DNA from: Typhlomys cinereus
Lineage: Eukaryota > Chordata > Mammalia > Rodentia > Platacanthomyidae
Assembly (NCBI GenBank): GCA_023101885.1
Contig: JALPQD010000293.1
Location: forward strand, 1,841,861-1,905,860
Length of the DNA: 64,000 nt
Reading direction: 5' to 3'
Shown: piece after piece, positions 23,776 to 36,043 of the stretch
Position numbering within the stretch: the stretch's first letter is position 1
How the letters are laid out: each line of letters starts with the position of its first letter
Notes under the pieces: model-generated
Told to the model about the DNA's origin: nothing
Databases searched by the model: none
The model's input: the letters and a program-made list of their open reading frames with translations, nothing else
Translations under genes and position numbers: made by a program

Positions 23776-25914
23776 GAACTTTTCAAACTTAAAAAATTTT
23801 ATTTAATCCCTTCCTAAGACTAATTCCTAAAACTAATAGGTTTTATGTTGTAGTTTATTGTGAGTTCAATTTTAAAAATAGAGAAAAGTAAACTTAGACC
23901 ATTAATTAGAATTAATACTAACTTTAAATATATCCATATGTGATTCCTCATATTCTGTGAAAAAATGTCCTATAGACTTTCTTTTTGATCTCTTTCTCTC
24001 TGTGTGTTTCTCTCTTCTCTCTTCTTCTCTCCCTCTCCTTTTCTTTCCTCTCTTCTCCCATCTCCCATTTTAATACTTGGTTATATGAATAATATTTAAA
24101 ACTTGGATAAATGGCTACCCCCCCCAGGCTTGTACATATCTCTAAGGGAAGAAATCTCTATGTATCTAGTTACCACTTTGGAAATTTTAAATTTTTTTAT
24201 AGATAAAAGAATGGAAAAGTAATGAACATGAATAAATTTGCCAATAAATTATACTACCTAAAGTTCCTTCTCCCAAATCAGGAGAACATTTCTGCTCACT
24301 GTCTTGATAACTAAATATCCAGCGTGCTGCTGCATATTTGTACATGATTAGAAACACAAATTCAGCAGGGGGTGACTCTATGTTAAATTGCTTTCCTACT
24401 GCTCTGAGTTCTTATGAATGAAATCCAGTGAGTAAATCAATTCACTCCATGTATCTATGAATTTAAAGTAGTCACCCTTTCTAGGACAAACTCGCTGAAA
24501 AAGAGGTCATGATATAACCAAAGAAAGAAACTCTAATCGTGCATGTTTGAGATGTTATTTAAAGAAAAGCTAACCATCCTTAGAAGGTGCTATAGAACCC
24601 TTCCTGAAAGAGCAAAGTATTCAATTCATACCTCTTCGGAAAGGAAGTATCTAATCACTGAGTCCACAATAATTAGACTTTTAAAAATGGGGATTATTTA
24701 ATGCATATAACTTAGAATAGATAATAATGAACTGCTAAGCAAAACATCCAGAAGACAGGGGTTCTTGGAAACAGAACTTATCCATCTTAAGGACACTACC
24801 CGAGGGAGGCGCACCTGACTAGCTAACAGGATTCTTATTTGGACAAATTTTGATTGCTGGTGGCAAAATGAGTCTTCCCTTTGCACGGGGCTTTAGAACT
24901 CAAAATCTTGGCAAAACGTAAAGCTCCTTCTGTTCATGTAGAAACAAAGCTGGGAGTCAATATTAATTTATAATTTCTTGGGGATAAAGTCGGCTCAGTT
25001 ACCAGTAGGAAAGATAGCTGTCTCTGGAAAGCTATGGAGGATGACGTCTGCATTACTTCACTTAATATGCATCAAGAAGTGGACATTGACCTTCATGAGT
25101 ATAGTTTTCATTTACTAGGTAATGAAGCAATTTGCTGTCAAATTTTTCCATCAGACTCTATTAGTCACCTGGGATATAGTGGGTAAGGATTTTAATTTTA
25201 TTATTTTCAGGGGACCAGACCATTTTGTCTGAATTTAATTTAGAACAGCACACTACCATACACACTTTGTGTAGATAACTGATAAAGTATTTCAATTCTT
25301 TTGAAACAATGTTGTGTAAGATATTGTGAATTGATATTTCTTTTTTAAGTCCACAGGCTAGAAAAGAGAACAGATTCTAAGTGATGGTTTTTGTGTTTGT
25401 GCATGGGCTGTCAGAGAAAACTTTGTAGGAGAATCTTCTTTACCAAAGATGAATAACCATTGGCCATCTCTTGACCTTGTAGGAATTATACTGACAGAAT
25501 GAGGGTCTGTCCAGTTTATAGCTATATACACTTAACTGGATCCAAAACTGGTGACCAGAAGAGTACAACCTGAGAGAATTTTCTGGAACCTGTGTCTATT
25601 TCCGCACAAGTTGATTGTTCCTTCAAACTCACTATTCTATTTCAGCCTCAACCCACTGATTCCATCTACATGTGTGACACAGGAATGGGTTTGTCCATAA
25701 CCAACAATGCACTGCAGCTTTTTATGACTTCACTTTGCAGGTCAGTCTGCATTTCTCAACAGCAATAGAAAATTAATAGAAACTAATTAAGAGACGTAAA
25801 GGTTTAAGTTCATTTGATGAATATTCTAATATCTTATCAAATAGAATCACACTATGAAAGTATTATAATTCTTGGATTTGTTTTATTCAATTCTTTTTTA
25901 AATGTTTTGTTTAT
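23776..25914. other. No feature recognised
   Basis: More than 2 kb of AT-rich sequence with a CT-rich patch at 23990-24065 and a C7 run near 24118. No gene or repeat family supported. Confidence 0.5.
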
Positions 25915-26222
25915 TTCTAATTCAGTATGCATGAGTATACTGGAGTGTGCATTTAGGACCCAAAGGTGATATTGGGAATCATCCTCCCTCACTCTTCCAT
26001 CTTACTGTAATGAGCCTTGACCTCTAATTAAACCCAAAGCACACCATTAAGGCTAATCTGACTGGTTATTTTGGTCTATGAGTTTCTAAGGTTTGCACTT
26101 CAGGTCTAGAATTACAGACAGGCCACCACACATGCTTTACATTGTTACATGGGATCTGGAGATGCAAACTCTGCTCCTTCTGCTTGTAAGACAAGGACTC
26201 TAAGCACTGAGTCATTCCCATA
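25915..26222 (-). repeat. Old tRNA-derived SINE (B3/B4-like)
   Basis: Read on the minus strand, the right end offers a degenerate tRNA-like head ('tgactcagtgcttagagtcc') and 'gaattctagacctgaag'-type body sequence. Strongly diverged; assigned by general layout. Confidence 0.4.
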
Positions 26223-26309
26223 GACATTATGCTTTAGTTTACAGTAAGAAAAAAATAGAAACAGTATAGTTGTATTTCTTATATAATTCCACTACTGAAA
26301 ATGTAATGG

Positions 26310-26697
26310 GGTGAGTGTGTGAGTGTTGTGTGTGTGTGTACAAGCAAGTTTATGTGTGTGAATATGAACTAGAAGCAGAGGACATCCTTGTGTGCCATGC
26401 CTCATTATTTTGACACTGTATCTTCTACTAGCCTGGAACTGGTTAAGTAAACTAGACAGGCTAGGTTAGCCAGCCCTAGAACACACTTGTCTCTATCTCC
26501 CTATCGCTAAGATTACAAGCACAAGAATGTGCTATCATTCTCAGAATTATTCTACTCAAATTACTGGGACTACAGGTAAATGCCTCTGTGTCCAGCAGTA
26601 CCTTCTTCTTTCAAGGGATTTTGGAGTTTAGACTTAGGTCCTTGTGCTTGCAAGTCAATTACTTTATTGACCACTACCTGAGTTATCTTTTCAGCCA
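26310..26697 (-). repeat. Old B3/B4-like SINE with TG-rich tail
   Basis: The left end has TG-rich tail sequence; the middle 'tagcctggaactggttaag' followed by 'ctaggttagccagccctaga' resembles reverse-complement B3/B4 body; the right end has a degenerate head ('ttattgaccactacctgagt'). Confidence 0.5.
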
Positions 26698-28277
26698 CAA
26701 AAATATGCAATTGTTTCACTATCTTTAAAATAAATTATATTTAAAAACTCTGTCAAAATTACATATTGATAGCGTAGGAATAATTATAATATCTAATTCT
26801 CTGAGTGCTCCAGTTAACATCATTTTTAGGAAACTTAGGTATAAATTAATAGCAATTATTCACATGTTGATATTCCATTTTGAGCTGTATTTTCAACTAC
26901 ATATGAACCATATATGTATTTTATGAAAATGAACCCATGAAAATAGTCTTATTTTTAAATAGAAAAACAGAACAGTCTTTACAACAACAGACAGTTAGAA
27001 TGGTTTAGAACATTAGGAAATGGAGCGAATAGAGAATATCTTTTTAAGTCTATTTTTAGCTTTCTGCTTTCCTCCTTTTGATAATGTGAAGATTTGTGTG
27101 TCATTTGACCTGAAGCAGGGATGAAATCTGAGAACAAAATCATCAGATGATTTTTACATCTGGGTAAGTATTACAGAGCCAAGGTATTCAAATCTGGATA
27201 TCATAGGTCAGCTATTCCATGTGGCAACAAAAACTACAAATAAATATGAAATGAGATATCACTTGCCTAGTGATTGATAACAAACTCCTTTATAAAGTAG
27301 AAGGCACATGCTTTAAATAACAATAAAACTCATGCAGAAGGAGTATGGCTAATTATTGTCAGATGTTTTGTGCTGGTCACATTGTGTATGCTGCGCTTTT
27401 ACATGACTGGCAGTGTGCTATTTTGCATATTTTTAGCATCATCACAAGCACCTCTATGGAATCGCACTGTCATGCTCTAAAGGCATGATGTCTCTGGTGA
27501 TAAAACTCTTCAGCTGCATTGAAATACGAAATTCCCCTGTTATATATTCTACCATAACTGATAGAACTGTTATATGACAAGTGACTGTATTTATTAAAAT
27601 TTTGATGAAGTTCTGACAGGAATATGATTTACCCAGCACGACTTATTTTGAGTATGTTAGGTGTAAAGGCGACTCATGTTGCTCACACTGAAATAGACAT
27701 TGTTTCTACTCTGCAACAGACAGTTTATTTCATTTGACAACCGAAAGAAACTCTTATTTAATATTTAACCAATATTCTCAGACATGAAGCTAACTGGATA
27801 TACAAATAAATATATAATTATGTAAATCACAAAGTAAATGGATATAAAAATAAAATAAATTCAGCTAATACATTATTGAATAATTTTATACTGAAGAAGA
27901 TCATAAGTCAGTGATTAAAATATTACATATTTAAGAACACTGGAAAGCATTTTCTTGGAAATGCTGGCAATTATTGCTTGACTAGATGAATCTGTTTTTT
28001 TTTTTTTTTTTTTTACTAGTGTGTAAGTTAACAGGTCTGAAGCTTCAGTATTAGTTTTGTCAGATTTTCCTGTATTTTTAGGACACAATTTTCAGATAAC
28101 TACTTATTACCTATTCTTCCTTTTGAATGAGAATTTACTAACTCTTATTTATTAATTCTCCTGGTCAGTATAAACAATATAGAATATTCAGAATATTAAA
28201 GATTTTGATAAAGTGTACAACTCTGAACTCAGCAGCATCATCTTTATGAAGAGTTTTGCTTTGAGACACTCATAAGC
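26698..28277. other. No feature recognised
   Basis: AT-rich stretch with an isolated T20-21 run at about 27993-28013 and no adjoining retroposon that I can recognise. Confidence 0.5.
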
Positions 28278-28400
28278 TTGGTATTGTGGTATGTTTCTTT
28301 AACCCTGATTCTGAGGTTGAAGGATCTCAAGTTCACATGCATCCGTGGTGACACAGGGAGAACCTGTCTGAAAGGAAACACAGGAAAGAAAACACGAAGA
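28278..28400 (+). repeat. B1-like SINE, diverged
   Basis: The order 'cttggtattgtggtatgttt', 'aaccctgattctgaggttga', 'gatctcaagttcacatgcat', 'gagaacctgtctgaaaggaa' follows the B1/Alu left monomer, and an A-rich end follows. No TSD resolved. Confidence 0.6.
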
Positions 28401-28613
28401 GTTTAGTACCTTATCTTTTTATAGCTATTATTTTAGTTTGGTTTGGGTCATAAAATGAACTTTTCTCTATACAGGATTGGTCTTTGTAGAATTATTAATA
28501 GAATTAGTGTGATTAGTTCATTTTACTGGGTTGAGGGAATATTACAAAGATAATAAATGTGAAAATATAATTATTCATAATGGAAGATTTATAAGAGAGC
28601 AAATTATTCAGTT

Positions 28614-29302
28614 CCAAAACTAATTCTTTTTTTTATGTTTTACAAATGGTTTTACTTACATTAAATGACCTTATGGCAGGTGTGCAGTGTGAGATTTTTT
28701 TTTAATTTCTTCCACTCATACAAAGTTGATAAGTGCCCCATTCCCCTCCCTCCCTTCACCCTTCCCTGGACCCTCTTGCTCCTTCCTTCTTTTTCTCCTT
28801 CCTTTCCCCCCTCCCTCCCTTTCTCCCATGCCCTCTCCCCCCACCTCCCATTCTGGATCATTCTTTAGTGTGCATGTCAAACTTCCCTCTGGGTCTTCCT
28901 CTCTGATGAGGTGTAAGGACTCAGTGACATTGCCTAGAGCCCTTTTTGGTGTTCCCCTTTAGTATAGTAACATTATTGCGGCTGTTAATCCCTTGCCTCT
29001 AAGGATCGTAGTGTCTGTGATCCATGCTAGACTATAGGGGTTCAATGATATTTTGGTCATTGCACAGGTCATGCAAAGTCCTATTATGATTATGTTGGCT
29101 CTAACTTGTACGGAGTATATTGCATATCGTTGCTCCTCCCCATCTTTAGGCTATTACAATCTTACTGTCCCCTCTTCTGCAAATTTCCCTGAGCTTTAGG
29201 ATGGGGAGAGATTAGGCTGGCCTGGTTCCAGGTAGTTGATGTAGAGTCTCTGATTTTCTGAATTACGGTTTGTTGATTTTTTTTCAGCCAAAACTAATTC
29301 TT
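28614..29302 (-). mobile_element. 5'-truncated L1 3' UTR with probable 3' transduction
   Basis: A perfect 15-bp TSD (CCAAAACTAATTCTT) lies at 28614-28628 and 29288-29302. On the minus strand the element is an A-type L1 3' UTR ending in an A-run (T strand 28695-28703), then 60 bases of non-L1 sequence (28694 to 28635), then a terminal A-run beside the TSD. The 60 bases are not low complexity. This is the layout of an L1 transcript that read through its own poly(A) signal and was polyadenylated downstream. Confidence 0.85.
28635..28694 (-). other. Probable 3'-transduced flank, 60 bases
   Basis: The segment lies between two A-runs inside one TSD-flanked L1 insertion. It carries no L1 similarity to the other copies in the window. 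Close to its end the minus strand has 'acataaa', a weak poly(A) signal variant. Its source locus would be immediately downstream of another L1. Confidence 0.7.
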
Positions 29303-30239
29303 AGATGAAAGAATTGGTATTTGAATGCACAATGATAAAATTCTATGCAGATGTTTATAAGTGTGAGTAGGAGATCTATAAGTTTACTGTGTTTGCAGTT
29401 TCTGATTTAGTAAAATATTTAAGCCTCTATCCTTTTTTGAAACCCTAACTTTTTATATTCATTGACCCTATATAATTCTTTTTCATATCATTTTTTCTTT
29501 TAATATTTCCTTTTATTGTCTCTTCATTCCCATATTGCTTTGAAATCCACTTCATCATCACCTTAAGTCACCTCATTTTTTATATTTATTTTATTTTTCT
29601 AGTTTTAAAAGCATAGTGCGCATATTGTGTATTCATCCCCACTTCCTTCAATCCCCCCCTCCCAAACCATCCCACTTTCCCTCCCTTCTTCAATCTCTTT
29701 TTCATATCTTGACCAGTACTAAGTTAAATAGCACACAATGGAGACCTTGAAGAAAAAGCATTCTGAGGAGTTAGCATCCATCAAATAGCAATGAGATGGT
29801 GAAGACCTAAAACTGCAGCAGTAATTTCTGATTCTACTCTCTACTATTTCTGATTCTACCACTCTGCTATCTTTAGACAGGAGTAAGTCACTAAACATTC
29901 AAGATCACAGATTTTTCTAAACAGTAAAATGTGAAGAATACAGTGAAACTTTTTCTGCTTAATATAAGAATTAACTGAGATATCTTTCAGCTTTTCTTAT
30001 CTAGGGTGCTAGTACTTAAAATACTTCTGGAACAATAAGCATCTTAATCTGTTTGTCACTATAAGAGAAGAAAATAAGTCATTTATGTTAAAATTTATTT
30101 ATTATAGTCCAAATCATTGTTATGGGATGCTATGGATGGAGTTCTTTCTTGCTCATCCCATATCAGAAGTTGTTACTCCAAGAAAGATCTGTAAGTTCAC
30201 CAGGATGATCTGATCACCTTTTCCACATTTCTCCTTTTA
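29303..30239. other. Mostly unassigned
   Basis: A pyrimidine-rich patch at 29635-29700 after a T-rich lead could be another decayed L1 3' end on the minus strand, but is too weak to call. Otherwise nothing recognised. Confidence 0.35.
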
Positions 30240-30540
30240 ATATATTTACAATGGGTCTCGGTGAGACCCCTGGAGGCAAGGGATTGACAGCCATAGTAGT
30301 GATCTTATGCTTAAGGGGAACAAGAGAAAGGGCTTATGGAAATGCCACTGGGTCCTTATATGTCATCGGAGAGGAGGACCCAGTGGAGAGTTAGGCGTAC
30401 ACAATAAAGGACTCTCTGGGAATTGGGGGGGAGGCACTGGGGGAAGGAGAGGGGGAGGAGGGGGGAGGGAGGGAACTGGTAAAAAATTTTAAAATGTATA
30501 ATTAAATTTTTAATAAAAAATATATATATATTTACAATGG
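30240..30540 (+). mobile_element. 5'-truncated B-type L1 3' UTR, plus strand
   Basis: A perfect 15-bp TSD (ATATATTTACAATGG) at 30240-30254 and 30526-30540 flanks 271 bases of L1 3' UTR. It includes the guanine-rich polypurine tract (about 30424-30477, with several G5-G7 runs), 'gggaactggtaaa', and a 3' end with AATAAA at about 30512-30517. It is the only clearly plus-strand L1 insertion with TSD in the window, and shows the intact B-type 3' end against which the full-length copy can be compared. Confidence 0.9.
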
Positions 30541-32223
30541 CAACTAAAGTTAAATATGAGTTTTGGAGGTGAACTTCATACCATAGTAAGTACGTTTGCT
30601 AGGAAGGAAAGCATATTGGCTATATATGTGCATATATATGCATATATAGACAGACATCTTATAAAGTCATGGTATATATTAAACCCTTGATTAATTCTTA
30701 TTTTTGCCTTCTACTGTGACATGATTCTTCCTCACAGAAAGATTGTTTAGTCTATTTAGAAATGTCTGCCAGTCATTTGACATATTTTATCAGATTTTAA
30801 TCTGCTGTATTAGCAGCCAGAAATACAAGTGTTCATTTTACTTCGATTGAATCTTCATAAAAAATTTGAATAATTATGTAAAAGAATTTAGTTTTCTTAG
30901 GACCACTGTCCCCAAAAGTAAGTGTTGTGTTTAAAGCAAGTGAGATTCAAGAGCTTTCAGTAAGTATTGTTTCTCAGAGTTGGCCATTGGCACTAAACAT
31001 AGAAACTTTTACTACTTTGAGGTGAATTTTTGAAAACACCATATTTACTCTTTATAAAAACTTGTTTCTCTTAACATTAAATAATACATTATCAGTAGGA
31101 TTACATGGCTGCATATATCTCTTGCAAATAGGAGATAACTTTTTTTTCATACTGACTCTGACATCTTGGTAGGAAAAGAAATATCATCCTAAATTCCAAA
31201 ATACTTTTTATCACAAGAGATAGAAATTAAACAAACAATAATCACTGGGCAATAAGGATCTCCTATTTAAAATTTTATAGAAGGGGAAGAACTAGTGAAT
31301 TTTTTCCCTTTGATCAGCAATATTGGGCAAATACTTTATACCACTTGAAAGCTAATGACATCTAAATTCATGTCCTTCAATGTGACACAGAACATTTGAA
31401 ATGCCATTCCTAAGCAAAAAAAAAAATAAATAAAAAATAAAAAAACCACATAGCTTTTTACGTTCTTCCTTCCACTGTGGAAGAGTCCTGTTGTTGGCAA
31501 AGCTGTGCATCCCACTTTAATCAGTTAAATCAATTCAGCATTAAAGTGGTAGGGTTTTGCTTTTGTTCTAATCAATTTGTTCAGTACGGTGGTTTACAAC
31601 TAAAATTAATTCAGCATTCAGTTGAGAATCATTTTCAATTCAATTTCTTGACCAAATTGCATTTTTACATTAAATTACATTCTATGGATCTAAGTTAGTG
31701 TGATTATAATGATTAATAAGGTCATGCAAATTCATAAATTAACCATAATTGGTCACAGAGATTGGCAAGGTAAATCCCATTACAAAAAGTCTAATTTGAG
31801 AGATTGGAGATAAGGTAGGTGGGCTAGGAACTTTCAGTTCCTTTATTAGTGCTTCCTGGAAAGATCCATTAACCTAGGGAGATTATTACTTGCTTACTTG
31901 TGATGTTTAACATAGCTCAGCCACGTTGTGTTTTAAATGAACGAATGAAGGAAAGAACAAGTAAACAACAGTAACATTTTAAGTATTATTTAAAGTAGTA
32001 AAATAATAACAGCTTTGATACAACATTTTTCTTAAAAATTATGTTTTTCTACTAAGTTTGAATTTATTTTATAAAAATGTAAAGAATAAGAAAATGCTCT
32101 GCATTACAATCTACTTACCTCAGGAATCCTGTTCATATACATTTGAAGCATTGGGCAATATTGGAAGACATTGAAATATGAAAGGCGTTTCAGCATAAAA
32201 CGATGAGATTCTTTTAGCCTTTT
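30541..32223. other. No feature recognised
   Basis: AT-rich, with an A-rich run at 31418-31445. No supported gene or repeat family. Confidence 0.5.
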
Positions 32224-32532
32224 AAAATGAGATTATTGACGGGGCTGGAAAGGTGGCTCAGAAGTTAAGTCTCTGCCTTGCAGGTGGAAGGTTCTGAGTT
32301 CGGATCCTAGACCCCATGTATAGACGCCTGGCAGAAGCGGGGCACCCTGCGTTTCTGGTCCTGGTAGAGCCGAGCCTGTGAATCCCGGGGCAGAGTAAAC
32401 AAGGAGAAGGTGGCAGGCGTCCATGGTGGTTCCCGAATTTGTCCGTGGTTCTACACACACATACACACACGCACACATACATATACATGCACAATTGAAT
32501 AAATAATAAATAATAAAAAATGAGATTATTGA
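32224..32532 (+). mobile_element. Young tRNA-derived SINE with 16-bp target duplication
   Basis: TSD copies AAAATGAGATTATTGA lie at 32224-32239 and 32517-32532. The body starts 'ggggctggaaaggtggctca', keeps 'gagttcggatcc' (B box) and 'gagcctgtgaatcccggggc', and ends with a CA-rich tail and AATAAATAATAAATAAT. Same GC-rich subtype as at 18540 and 50682. Confidence 0.93.
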
Positions 32533-33164
32533 AAATGTGTTGGAAAATATTCATCTCCAGAAATTTACATGCATTGTCCTTCTATCATTAATTTTTTTGT
32601 AAATAATGCTATTTCCATTGCTTTTGAAAATTTAAGCATCTGGGGGAGGTAGGACGTAGTCCTACTTTTTTGTCTGTACTGCTTGTACATAGCCCTCTGT
32701 CTACGAACAGCTAAGCAGTCAATAAACAGGGATGTGACCAAGTACATGTGTCCAAGTACTTGGACCATGTCTTCACTTTCAATGTGGTAGGGATATCAAC
32801 TAGACAGATATATGCTCTGGAATCCATGGAACATACACCTGTAAGTAACACATATAATTAGGAGAAGAAGTGAAAGAAAACAGCAAGTCTAAATCTCTTA
32901 CTTACCTTCTATGAAAATGTGTAGATTAATGAAGTTAAAACAACTTTAGTGAATTTCCTGTATTTCTCTCCTGATACTGCTAATCTCTACTCATCTGTTG
33001 CTTTTGGGATTGGCTTATTCTTGTTTCTCTAAAGCTTTAAGCTGCATTTATTTTGATATATTCATTGAGTACTATATACTCTCCTCTTAAGACAACTTTC
33101 ATCACATCTCAGAAATATTTATAAGTTGTGTTTTTGTTTACATTCAGGTCTAGGAATTTTGAAA

Positions 33165-33177
33165 AATTATTTTATTT

Positions 33178-33227
<50 letters not shown>

Positions 33228-33465
33228 TCAGTGGGCATTGTATGTCCTTGTGAATAACCAAGGATGACTTCAGGAGTAATCCTGGATTGCTTCTACCTAT
33301 TTCTTGCTTTGCTCTGGGATTTCCCAGGCTCTGCCCACCAGGGCAAGAAGAGCAGGCTGACACTATTTTTGCCTGGTGGTTTTACATGGGACCTAGGATC
33401 TGAACTCAGGACCTTCTGCTTGTGAGACAGAGCCTTAATCCCTGAACCATTGCTACAGTCCCAGA
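33165..33465 (-). repeat. tRNA-derived SINE inserted into old L1
   Basis: The tail reads (GT)n at about 33180-33226 on the plus strand; the body has reverse complements of 'ccaggattactcctgaagtc' and 'gagcctgggaaatcccagag', and the right end gives the head in 'taatccctgaaccattgcta'. Approximate TSD: 'taggaattttgaa' at 33151-33163 and 'taggaatttttgaa' near 33468-33481. Confidence 0.8.
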
Positions 33466-35231
33466 TTTAGGAATTTTTGAATTTCCAATTTGACTTCTGT
33501 CTGAACGATTTTTTGTTAGGTGTCATGTTGTTTAGTTTCCAAGAGTTTGTATATTTTCTGTCATTTACCCTTTTGTAGCTGTCAAGCTTTATTCCATGGA
33601 GATCAGATAAAGTATAGGATGTAGTTCCAACTTTTCTGTTTGTGTAGAGGCTTCTTGCTTTGTTGCCTAATATGTGGTTTATTTTGGAAAAATTCCATGG
33701 GTTACTGAAAAGAATGTGTATTTCTAGGTGTTAGGATGTAAACGTCAGTAGAGGTTGGTTAGGTTTCTTTGGGTTATGGTTTCATTCAGCTCCAGTATGT
33801 CTTTGTTGGTGAAAGTTGGGTGTTGAAATTCCTTACTATTATTGTGTTTGGGTTCATTTAATGTTTAGACCTTGAAGTATTTGTTTAATGAATGTGAATG
33901 AGCCTATTTTGGTATATATATGTTCAAAATTGTGAAGTTTTCTTGATGGCTATTTCTTTTGACTTCTAGGTAGTTTCCTTTTGTATCTCTCATGGTTTGT
34001 TTTGGTTTGAAGTTTATTTTTGTCAGATATTAGAATTACTACTCTCATTTGTTTTCTTGTTACATTAGTTTGGGATCCTCTTGGCCAGCCATTCTACCTG
34101 AAGTGTTGCATTTCTCCATGGTGAGTTGTGTTTCCTGAAGGTTTCTTGAAGGCAGTATATTGATGGGTTATGATTTTTAATGTAGATTTGTAGCCTATAT
34201 TTCTTCATTAGAGTTAAGTCCATTGACATTTAGGGTTGTAAAAGCAAAACATTTGCTGATTCCTGTCATTTTTTTAATTTTTATTTTTTGTTTCTATTTT
34301 TGTATTTCTTTGCTTAGTAGTTGTGTTGGCATTGTTTTTGAGTTCTATCCTCTTGGATGTGCTTCTTTTTGTTTGTTCTTTTTTTAAATGACTAATTTTT
34401 TAGCATCTTCTGTAGATCTGCTTTGGTCATCATGTAGGCCTTCAGTTTATCCATATGGTAAAAATTTTTTGTCACCTTCAATCTTGAGTAAAGGTTTTGA
34501 TGGCTATAGCAACCTGGGTTGACATTTGTGTTCATTCATAACTTGAAGTAAATCTCTCCAAGCTTTTCTGATTTTCACTGTTTCAGTTGAAAACTCAGCT
34601 GTTATTCTAGTAGGCCTGCCTTTAAATGTTACTTGGTTTTTCTCTTGAGGATCTCAAAACATTCTCTTTGTCTTACATCTGCATTGTTTTAACTATTATT
34701 TTTCATGGTGAGTTTATATTTTGGTTACATTGGTGTACAGTATACTTCTTGTGTTTCCATGGAGATCTCTCTCCTTAAATGTGGAAAATTTTCACCTATG
34801 AATAGTGTGAAAAATCTCTTCTTGTGTGGTTTTTTGTTTCTTGTTATGGAATTCCATGAGAGAACAGGTTTTGTTTCTTCAAGGTGTCCCCTCTTAAGTA
34901 TTTTTTTTTAGTTTTTCAACCTCTTTAATTAAACAATTTTCTTCTGTTATCTTGTCTTCTAGTTCTGATATTACATTTTATATTTCCTAAGTTCTGTTGG
35001 TGAAACTCTCTGTTAAATTTTGGATTGTACTTAGCTTGTTTTTAATTTCAAATTTAATCTCTGCATGAGGTTTTTTCCAACTGCTGTATACTTAGTTTTG
35101 TTTCTTCAACTGCCTTTTTCCTCTCATCTAGGTGCCTATTTTTTTCTTGTTCATATTTACTTATTTACTTTGTGGTAATTCAAATCACAGAGCTTCTTTG
35201 ATTGATTTGATTATGTTAATAATAAAGTCTT

Positions 35232-36043
35232 TAAAACCATTATCTTTTTTATAATACATGTTTTATTATTATTTCAGCTCATACAAACTTAATAGGTACA
35301 CCAGTTCCCTCCTTCCCTCCTCCTCCCCCGGAACCCCCTGCTCCCCCTCCCCTCACCCCTCCGTCCCTATCCCCCCGTGCCTCCCTCCCCAAGTCCCAGA
35401 GTCCTTTCTTGTGCATGCCTGACTCTCCTCTGGGCCCTCCTCTCCGATGACGTACAAGGACCCAGTGGCATTTCCCTGAACCTTTTCCTATGTTCCCCTT
35501 AAGCATAGGAACACTACTGTGGCTGTCAATCCCTTGCCTCCAAGGATCTTGGTGCCTTTAGCAGATGCTAGACTTTGTGAGGTGAATAGTGTGTTGGACA
35601 TTGCGCCAGGTATGCAAAGTCCAATTATGATTGCTTCAGCCCTAACTTGTGTGGAGTATCTTGCAAATCATTGCTCCTCTCATCCTTTTGCTCTTACACT
35701 CTTACTGCCCCCTCTTCCTCAAATGTCCCTGAGCTTCAGAATGGGGAGAGATTAGTCTAGCCTAGTTCTAGGTGGTTGATATAGAGTCTCTGAAGTTCTG
35801 GATAGTGGTTTGTTGATTTTCTTTTGCAGTTTTGTTGCTCCTGGAATGCCCTTCACTCCATCGTGATGGGCACTGTATGTCACCCCTTGGCCAGAGACAG
35901 AAAGCTGTTAAACTGGAGTCTTATTATAAGAGCACATTCAAGGGTGGATGTAATACTTATACCCAAAAGTGGAATCACAGGATCATATGGCATTTGGCAA
36001 TGGGAGGGGTCAATCACCCATTTGCAAAATGTAAAACCATTAT
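35232..36043 (-). mobile_element. 5'-truncated L1 nested in old L1, with rearranged 3' UTR
   Basis: TSD TAAAACCATTAT at 35232-35243 and 36032-36043. On the minus strand it is an L1 3' UTR intermediate between the A and B types, with the pyrimidine strand of the guanine-rich tract at about 35305-35395. At about 35955-35994 some 20 bases of normal 3' UTR are replaced by about 40 bases matching an ORF2 coding stretch in the same orientation. The 3' side next to the TSD has a T6 run and a short AT-rich spacer before the L1 end. Confidence 0.85.
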
